Below, one piece after another: positions 45,938 through 51,318 of a DNA stretch of 51,318 nt. The notes beneath the pieces are model-generated. The model was not told the DNA's origin and made no database searches. It worked only from the letters and a program-made list of their open reading frames with translations. The first letter of the stretch is position 1; every line of letters begins with the position of its first letter. Source of the DNA: Alphaproteobacteria bacterium (lineage in GTDB: Bacteria > Pseudomonadota > Alphaproteobacteria > CACIAM-22H2). The stretch is from positions 1 through 51,318 of the forward strand of contig JAEULA010000045.1 in assembly GCA_016793165.1 (NCBI GenBank). Direction: 5' to 3'. The position numbers and the translations under genes were made by a program.

Positions 45938-48475
45938 TCATCGCCCCAGCGGCCGCCGCAACGCGCGGCGCTTGAGCACATCGGCGAGCACGAGATAGAG
46001 CGCGGCGATGCCGAGGATCGCGGCGAGGATCGCCGGGTCCATCGCCACGAAACCGAAGACGCCGCCCAGCGGTGTCAGAGCGAAGGCCAGCGCCGCCGTC
46101 AGGCCGCCGAGCGACGTCGCCACGAGCATCGGATGGGGACGGCTCGCCCATGGCCGGCCCGCCGTGCGGATCACGAAGATCACCAGGATCTGGGTCAGGA
46201 TCGACTCGACGAACCACGCGGTGCGGAATGTCGCCACGTCGGCCTCGAACCCCAGGATCAGGACCGCGAATGTCGCGATGTCGAAGAGCGACGACAGCGT
46301 TCCCATCACGAGCGTGAATCGCAGCACGGCGCCCATGTCCCAGCGCTGCGGCGCCGCCTGATCCTGCGGGTCCGCGGCATCGAAGGGGATGCCGATCTCC
46401 GAGATGTCGTAGAGCAGGTTGTTGAGCAGGATCTGCAGCGGCGCGAGCGGCAGGAACGGCAGCACCAGCGAGGCCACGGCCATCGACAGCATGTTGCCGA
46501 AGTTCGAGCTCGTGCCCATGCGCACGTACTTCATGATGTTGGCGAAGGTCCGGCGGCCCTCGGCCACGCCGTCGGCGAGCAGGCCGAGATCGGGCGCGAG
46601 CAGGATGATGTCGGCCGCCTCGCGCGCGATGTCCGTCCCGCCCTCGACCGACAGGCCGACATCGGCGGCATGGATCGCCGGCGCGTCGTTGATGCCGTCG
46701 CCGGCGAACCCGACGGTGTGTCCGCGCCGCCGCAGCGCGAGGACGATCCGGCGCTTCTGGTCGGGCGAGACGCGGACGAAATGGTCGGTCGTCTCGACGC
46801 ACGCCTCGAGCGCCGCATCGGTCATCTCCGCGATCCGGTCGCCGGACGCGATCGATCGCCCCGGCAGGCCGAGCGTCGCGACGAGATGCGCCACGACCGG
46901 CGCGGCGTCGCCCGAGACGATCTTCACCCGCACGCCGGCGCGAGCGAGGCGCGCCACGGCGTCGCCCGCCGACTCCTTGGGCGGATCGAGGAACGCCGCG
47001 CAGCCCACGAACGCGAGGTCCGTCTCGTCGTCGACGCCGATGCGCGTCGCATCGGCGGGCACGGCGCGCCGCGCGACGGCGAGCAGGCGCAACCCCTCGC
47101 GCCCCTTGGCATCGAGCAGCGCCTCGATGGCTGCGCGCTTCCCGGCATCGAGCGGCGCGAGCGTGCCGTCCGCCCGCTCGATCCGCGTGCACAGCCCCAG
47201 CACCGATTCCGGCGCGCCCTTGACCACGAGCTCGAACTCGCCCTCGCGCGCGACGAGCACCGCGGCGCGGCGGCGCTCGAAATCGAAGGGGATGTCCGCG
47301 ACACGCCTCCAGCCGCCGGCCGCCGCGGTCGGCGCGCCGGCCAGGAGGGCGTCGTCGAGATTGCTGCGCAGCCCGCCGGCGAAGCGGCTGTTGCGCCGGG
47401 CGAGCTCGGTGACGCGCGGCGCCTCGACGCCGTCGGCACCGAAGCTTGCGACATGCGCGATGCGCGCCTCGGTCAGCGTGCCGGTCTTGTCGGTGCACAG
47501 CACGTCCATCCCGCCGAGATCCTCGATCGCCGACAGCCGCTTCACCACGACCCGGCGCGCGGCCATCCGCACGGCGCCGCGGGCGAGGGTCACGGTCATC
47601 ACCATGGGCAGGAGCTCGGGCGTGAGCCCGACCGCGAGCGCCACGGCGAACAGGAAGCTCTCCAGCGTCAGGCCGCGGCCGATCACGTGGGTGAGCAGAA
47701 CCACGAGCACGAGGAAGCCGGTCAGTCGCAGGATCAGCATGCCGAGCGCATGCACGCCGCTCTCGAAGGCGGTGGGCGTCTCCTGCGCCTGCACGGCTTC
47801 GGCGATCGCGCCGAACCGGGTCGCGCCGCCGGTGGCGACGACCACCATCGTCGCGTTGCCGCCGACGATGCTCGTGCCGCCGAACAGCGCGTTGGTCGCC
47901 TCCGCGAGCGCGGTCGAGGCCGGGAGGCCAGGCCGCTTCTCGACCGGGTAGGGCTCGCCCGTCAGCAGCGCCTGGTTCGCCATCGCGCCATGGCCGGCGA
48001 TCATGACCCCGTCCGCGGGCACGAGCTCGCCGGCATGCAGCTCGACGACGTCGCCCGGAACGATGTCGGCGACCGGCCGCTCGACCGTCTCGCCGTCGCG
48101 ACGCACCGAGACGGTCACGGCGACGGCCCGGCGCAGCGCATCGACCATCCGCTCCGCCCTGTGCTCCTGCGTGATGTCGAGGGTGATCGACACGACGACG
48201 ATCACGAGGATCACCGTGAAGCTGCGCCAGTCCCCGGTCAGTCCCGAGATCGCCGCGGCGATCAGCAGTATGGCGATCAGCGGCTCCGCGAGACGCCGTC
48301 CCAGCCGCGCGGCGATGCCCCGCCGGGCGCGGGTGACGGCGAGATTGGGGCCGAAGCGGCCGATGCGCCGGCGCACCTCCGCCGTGGTGAGACCTTCCGC
48401 GTGCGTCGCGAGGCGGCGCATGAGCTCGTCCTCGCGCGTCGTCCAGAACTCCGCGGTCGCGTCCACCGGCGTCAT
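45938..48475 (-). CDS. mgtA: Magnesium-translocating P-type ATPase
   Basis: An 845-residue P3B-type ATPase. The phosphorylation motif DKTGTLTE begins at Asp329, the actuator TGEP is at 172-175, and the hinge GDGINDAPA is intact. LAVGLTPELLPMVMTVTLARGA, before the phosphorylation site, is the MgtA/MgtB signature. About ten membrane segments are present. It would import Mg2+ driven by ATP. The ABC-type membrane gene lies 14 bases upstream on the same strand, suggesting cotranscription. No mgtL-like leader is evident. Confidence 0.9.
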   Translation of the reverse strand: MTPVDATAEFWTTREDELMRRLATHAEGLTTAEVRRRIGRFGPNLAVTRARRGIAARLGRRLAEPLIAILLIAAAISGLTGDWRSFTVILVIVVVSITLDITQEHRAERMVDALRRAVAVTVSVRRDGETVERPVADIVPGDVVELHAGELVPADGVMIAGHGAMANQALLTGEPYPVEKRPGLPASTALAEATNALFGGTSIVGGNATMVVVATGGATRFGAIAEAVQAQETPTAFESGVHALGMLILRLTGFLVLVVLLTHVIGRGLTLESFLFAVALAVGLTPELLPMVMTVTLARGAVRMAARRVVVKRLSAIEDLGGMDVLCTDKTGTLTEARIAHVASFGADGVEAPRVTELARRNSRFAGGLRSNLDDALLAGAPTAAAGGWRRVADIPFDFERRRAAVLVAREGEFELVVKGAPESVLGLCTRIERADGTLAPLDAGKRAAIEALLDAKGREGLRLLAVARRAVPADATRIGVDDETDLAFVGCAAFLDPPKESAGDAVARLARAGVRVKIVSGDAAPVVAHLVATLGLPGRSIASGDRIAEMTDAALEACVETTDHFVRVSPDQKRRIVLALRRRGHTVGFAGDGINDAPAIHAADVGLSVEGGTDIAREAADIILLAPDLGLLADGVAEGRRTFANIMKYVRMGTSSNFGNMLSMAVASLVLPFLPLAPLQILLNNLLYDISEIGIPFDAADPQDQAAPQRWDMGAVLRFTLVMGTLSSLFDIATFAVLILGFEADVATFRTAWFVESILTQILVIFVIRTAGRPWASRPHPMLVATSLGGLTAALAFALTPLGGVFGFVAMDPAILAAILGIAALYLVLADVLKRRALRRPLGR

Positions 48476-48489
48476 CTCGCCGCCCGCCG

Positions 48490-49500
48490 TCAATCGCCGT
48501 CCGGCGCGCGATCGACGGCGTCGGCGATCAGCCGGTACTTCACCTGCGCGGTGGTGCTCTCGCGGAAATAGTTCACGAGGTCGCCCCAGGGATCGTTGAG
48601 CTGCGCGAGGCCGGAGATGAATGCGACGACGGTGCCGATCTCGGTGCGGCCCTCGATCACGAGCCCGCCCCCGACCAGCAGGATCGCCATGACCCCGATG
48701 TGATAGGTGCCGTTCATGAGGAAGTTCATCGAGAACTTCCAGCGGAAGATCTGCATGTTGATCGCGAACACCTCCGCGATGCGGCGCAGGAAGCGGCCGC
48801 GGCCGTCGTCGTTCGATTCGTGCCGCGCCTCCTCGACGAGATGCCCGCTCACCTCGCGCACGACGCGGATGCGGCGCGCGGCGCGGCGGTTGATCTCGCG
48901 CTGCATGAGCGGCACGAAGACCAGCTGCGGCGTGAATAGCAGGATGCTGGTCAGCGCCATCCAGGGCTGCAGATAGACCATGTACCCGAAGACGGTGACG
49001 AGGATGCCGCCCTGCAGCAGCGGCTCGGAGATGCTGATCCCGACGAAGCCGCCGACGGGTTCGACTTCGGCGATGACCATGGCGATCTCGGCGCCGGTCG
49101 TCTCGGCGCATTCCGGGCCCTGCACGCCGGCGGTCGGCGGCGCCGCCATCCGCGCATGCACCTGGCGACGAAGATCGAGCGTGGCGGTCTCGCCCACATA
49201 GCCGCGATAGACGTTGAGGCCCAGCTTGATCGCGCCCATGGCCAGCGCCACGCCCGCATAGGCGGCACAGAGCAGGCCGAGCGTCCGGGCGTCGCGATCG
49301 CCGATCACGTCGTTGACGATGCGCCGCTGCAATTCGAGCGGCGCCATGCTCGTCAGGAACACGACGACGGAGATCACCGACAGCACGATCTGGTGGCGGC
49401 GGGTCAGCCGCCAGAGATAGCCGTAGAGCGTGCGCGGCATCGGCGCGGGGGGCGATCCGGATGCGGGATGCGGTGCGGCGGTTGCGGCGTCGGGTTCCAT
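48490..49500 (-). CDS. ABC exporter transmembrane domain without ATPase
   Basis: A 336-residue protein with the six-helix ABC exporter membrane domain (RTLYGYLWRLTRRHQIVLSVISVVVFLTSMAPLELQRRIVNDV at the start; GTVVAFISGLAQLNDPWGDLVNYFRE near the end). The protein stops where the nucleotide-binding domain would begin, and the next gene is a P-type ATPase, not an ATPase domain. It is not an obvious truncation, since the stop comes after a natural end of the helix bundle. The nucleotide-binding partner could be encoded elsewhere. ATG 49500 opens after an Arg-rich non-coding-like stretch. Confidence 0.82.
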   Translation of the reverse strand: MEPDAATAAPHPASGSPPAPMPRTLYGYLWRLTRRHQIVLSVISVVVFLTSMAPLELQRRIVNDVIGDRDARTLGLLCAAYAGVALAMGAIKLGLNVYRGYVGETATLDLRRQVHARMAAPPTAGVQGPECAETTGAEIAMVIAEVEPVGGFVGISISEPLLQGGILVTVFGYMVYLQPWMALTSILLFTPQLVFVPLMQREINRRAARRIRVVREVSGHLVEEARHESNDDGRGRFLRRIAEVFAINMQIFRWKFSMNFLMNGTYHIGVMAILLVGGGLVIEGRTEIGTVVAFISGLAQLNDPWGDLVNYFRESTTAQVKYRLIADAVDRAPDGD

Positions 49501-49802
49501 GGCCGCCAATCGCGCCTTGCGGGGGCGGATCGTCAAGGAGACACGACGGCGCAGCGCCGCCGCGCGGGCCACCCTGCCGCGGGCCGCGTCCCCGGCTCGC
49601 GACGCTATGCTCGCGCCGTCCCAGCCGCGCCGGATTGCGCCGGCCCCGATCGCGCGAGCCGGCGGCCGGGCCGCGCGTCCGACGGCGAGTGGATCGCGGC
49701 GCTCGCCATTCCAAGGCGTTCCCGCTAATTTCCTCGCCGCAGCGCCCGCGCCAGCGAGGCGCTCCGGTCAGCCGCCGCCATCGCGCGTCGTCGTCGCAGC
49801 GT
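49501..49802. other. 302-base gap upstream of the ABC membrane gene
   Basis: GC-rich sequence between the minus-strand gene and the tRNA fragment. No gene, repeat or clear promoter could be identified. Confidence 0.4.
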
Positions 49803-49841
49803 GACCCCGTAGCTCAGCAGGATAGAGCAACAGTTTCCTAA
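49803..49841 (+). pseudogene. tRNA-Arg(CCT) 5' half, cut after the anticodon loop
   Basis: The sequence reads as acceptor arm GACCCCG, TA, D-arm (GCTC-AGCAGGATA-GAGC), then anticodon stem ACAGT and loop TTCCTAA with anticodon CCT. The 3' anticodon strand (expected ACTGT) and the rest are missing; GTGCCCCGG follows instead. This is the expected junction when an element integrates in the anticodon loop. The 3' half may be outside the window or degraded. An intact copy elsewhere would be needed for function. Confidence 0.7.
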
Positions 49842-50053
49842 GTGCCCCGGTTCGATTTGCCGACATTCGCCGACTTACGACGACGTGCGAAAAGAGCCGT
49901 AAAATAAGCGTTCTGTGAACTTCTCGGCCGTTGCGTCTGCGCTCGGTTGCGCCCAGATTTTCGTTCGCATGCTTCCACTGTGCTTCCACGGCGCCGCCTG
50001 ATCTCGATGAGGCGCCACCCACGCAAGCACGAACGAAGACGGATCGAAGCGCC

Positions 50054-51220
50054 ATGGCTCAACTCAGTATGCGTGCGGTGCGTGAAGCGGCGGTGCCTCA
50101 TTCGCGCGAGCGGATCCATTGGGATGGTGGTCTTCCAGGATTCGGGCTGCGTGTGCTGCGAAGCGGCTCCGCATCCTGGATCATCCAGTATCGCACGACG
50201 AGCGGACACACGCGGCGGGCGTCACTCGGCAGCTGCAAGGTCCTCACCCCTGATGAGGCGCGCAAGCAGGCGCGCGTGCTGCTCGCCGCGGCGGCGACGG
50301 GGCGCGATCCGTCGCGCGAGCGCCGAGATGCGCGTGAAGCCGGGACTGTCGAGCAGTTCGCCGAGCTGTATCTCGAGCGGCATGTGCGCGCGAAGCTTCG
50401 ACCCACGACCATCCGATCGTCGGAGCGTGCGTTGAAGCAGCTCATCCTTCCGGTCTTCGGACCCTGCAAGCTTGCGATGGTGACGCGGGCCGATGTTGCG
50501 CGGTGGCATGCGCGTTTCGCGCGGGAGCGGCCGATCTGGGGCAACCGTGTCCTGCTCGTGCTGCATCACATGTACGAGACGGCGCTGCGCTGGGGCTATT
50601 TGCCGGAGAACGCGATCAATCCCGCGACGCGCATCGAACGTCATCGCGAAAAGGCGCGCCAGCGCTATCTCACCTCGGCGGAAGTGGCGCGGCTCGGCCA
50701 GGCGCTGCGAGAGCTTGTCTCCGAGGGGCGCATCATACCGAGCTCAGCCGCGTGCATTCGATTGATCCTCCTGACCGGTATGCGCCGGAGCGAGGCGATG
50801 GGTCTGCGGTGGGAGTGGGTGGATTTCGAGCGTAGCGTCATCATGCTCCCGGACTCGAAGACTGGGGCGAAGATGGTGCCATTGGGGGAGGCGGCAACCA
50901 GCTTCCTGAAGGGGTTGCCTCGGGACGACGCGACGTTCGTTTTCCAGGGCTGGCGCCACGGCCAACCGCTGAGCAACCTCAACATTCCTTTCGAGAAGCT
51001 GCGCCAGCGCGCCGAGCTGCCGGACGTTCGCATTCACGACCTGCGCCACGCCTTCGCCTCCTTCGGCGTGCAGCGAGGTCTCTCCCTGCCGATCATCGGC
51101 GCAATGCTCGGCCACCGCGACATCGCGAGCACCCAGCGCTACGCCCATCTGTCGATCGACCCCGTGAAACGGGCCGCGGATCAGATCTCCGGAGTGATGT
51201 CCGAGTATCTTGGCGGGTGA
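50054..51220 (+). CDS. Site-specific tyrosine integrase
   Basis: A 388-residue phage- or island-type integrase. An N-terminal DUF4102-like arm-binding part (GGLPGFGLRVLRSGSASWIIQYR), a core-binding SAM-like region (about 98-200) and the catalytic domain follow. The catalytic residues are Arg244 (TGMRRSE), His328 and Arg331 (HDLRH), His354 (GHRD) and Tyr363. It starts 212 bases from the tRNA-Arg fragment and points away from it, as integrases at island edges do. Its substrate site would be the anticodon-loop region. The remaining 98 bases to the window edge show no gene. Confidence 0.93.
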   Translation: MAQLSMRAVREAAVPHSRERIHWDGGLPGFGLRVLRSGSASWIIQYRTTSGHTRRASLGSCKVLTPDEARKQARVLLAAAATGRDPSRERRDAREAGTVEQFAELYLERHVRAKLRPTTIRSSERALKQLILPVFGPCKLAMVTRADVARWHARFARERPIWGNRVLLVLHHMYETALRWGYLPENAINPATRIERHREKARQRYLTSAEVARLGQALRELVSEGRIIPSSAACIRLILLTGMRRSEAMGLRWEWVDFERSVIMLPDSKTGAKMVPLGEAATSFLKGLPRDDATFVFQGWRHGQPLSNLNIPFEKLRQRAELPDVRIHDLRHAFASFGVQRGLSLPIIGAMLGHRDIASTQRYAHLSIDPVKRAADQISGVMSEYLGG

Positions 51221-51318
51221 CCGGAATACCGTCGGTGGGTCAGGGCTAGCGGAAGGGTGCTGGCGGACGCCCGTGTCGTCCGTCCGCGCGGTGTGTTCGC
51301 CGGGTCATTGCGTATGAG

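Noticed and set aside
49803..50053. Group I intron in tRNA-Arg(CCT), as known from Agrobacterium
   Set aside because: No second exon within 250 bases, and none of the group I core elements such as a P7-type GACUA segment are seen; an integration junction explains the break better.

Overview
The window is GC-rich DNA (very high G+C at third codon positions) from an alphaproteobacterium. Three things point there: an SUV3-like helicase, an S4 protein, a 7Fe ferredoxin, a CarD regulator and a second RpoH-type sigma factor lie in a row; the sigma factor has the RpoH signature; and the rest is a mosaic of IclR, GntR, ABC-transporter and acyl-CoA dehydrogenase genes typical of Rhodospirillales or Rhizobiales soil bacteria. 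I cannot name the genus from sequence alone.

Layout. 1-7602 is a housekeeping and stress block: helicase (5' end outside the window), S4 RNA-binding protein, two different TerC proteins, fdxA, carD with a strong terminator, a degenerate calcineurin-fold phosphatase and rpoH. 7613-13036 holds an M48 lipoprotein protease, prolyl aminopeptidase, a cupin and a 779-residue protein I do not recognise. 13193-16820 is a short aromatic acyl-CoA cluster: a salicylyl/anthraniloyl-CoA monooxygenase fused to an Old Yellow Enzyme reductase, an SDR and a RidA protein. 16955-24432 carries a degenerate retropepsin-like secreted protein, a PAS histidine kinase, a LigC-like dehydrogenase with a BenE transporter, an HpaI-type aldolase, DinB and GFA proteins.

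24813-33063 looks like one plus-strand catabolic operon. It has a two-subunit N,N-dimethylformamidase-like amidohydrolase whose small- and large-subunit genes are separated by a sugar-epimerase-type gene, then a peptide-type solute-binding protein, a 2-keto-4-pentenoate hydratase and a large alpha/beta hydrolase. Its substrate is unknown, and I regard it as one of the two most interesting systems here. 33106-36836 holds a trypsin/PDZ protein that has lost its catalytic triad, a DUF2889 protein, a PcaR/PcaU-type IclR regulator and an acyl-CoA dehydrogenase.

36975-45922 is the second notable system. A GntR/HutC regulator and a divergent FrlB-like deglycase plus FrlD-like kinase share a promoter region with palindromic operators. 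On the regulator's side follow an FAD amine oxidase, a complete polar amino-acid ABC importer and an argininosuccinate-lyase-like enzyme. I read it as an uptake and breakdown locus for an Amadori compound (fructosyl-amino acid or opine-like conjugate). 45938-49500 pairs an MgtA-type Mg2+ P-type ATPase with an ABC-exporter membrane domain that has no ATPase. At 49803 a tRNA-Arg(CCT) gene is cut off after the anticodon loop and followed by a tyrosine integrase, so the right edge is probably the start of an integrated element.
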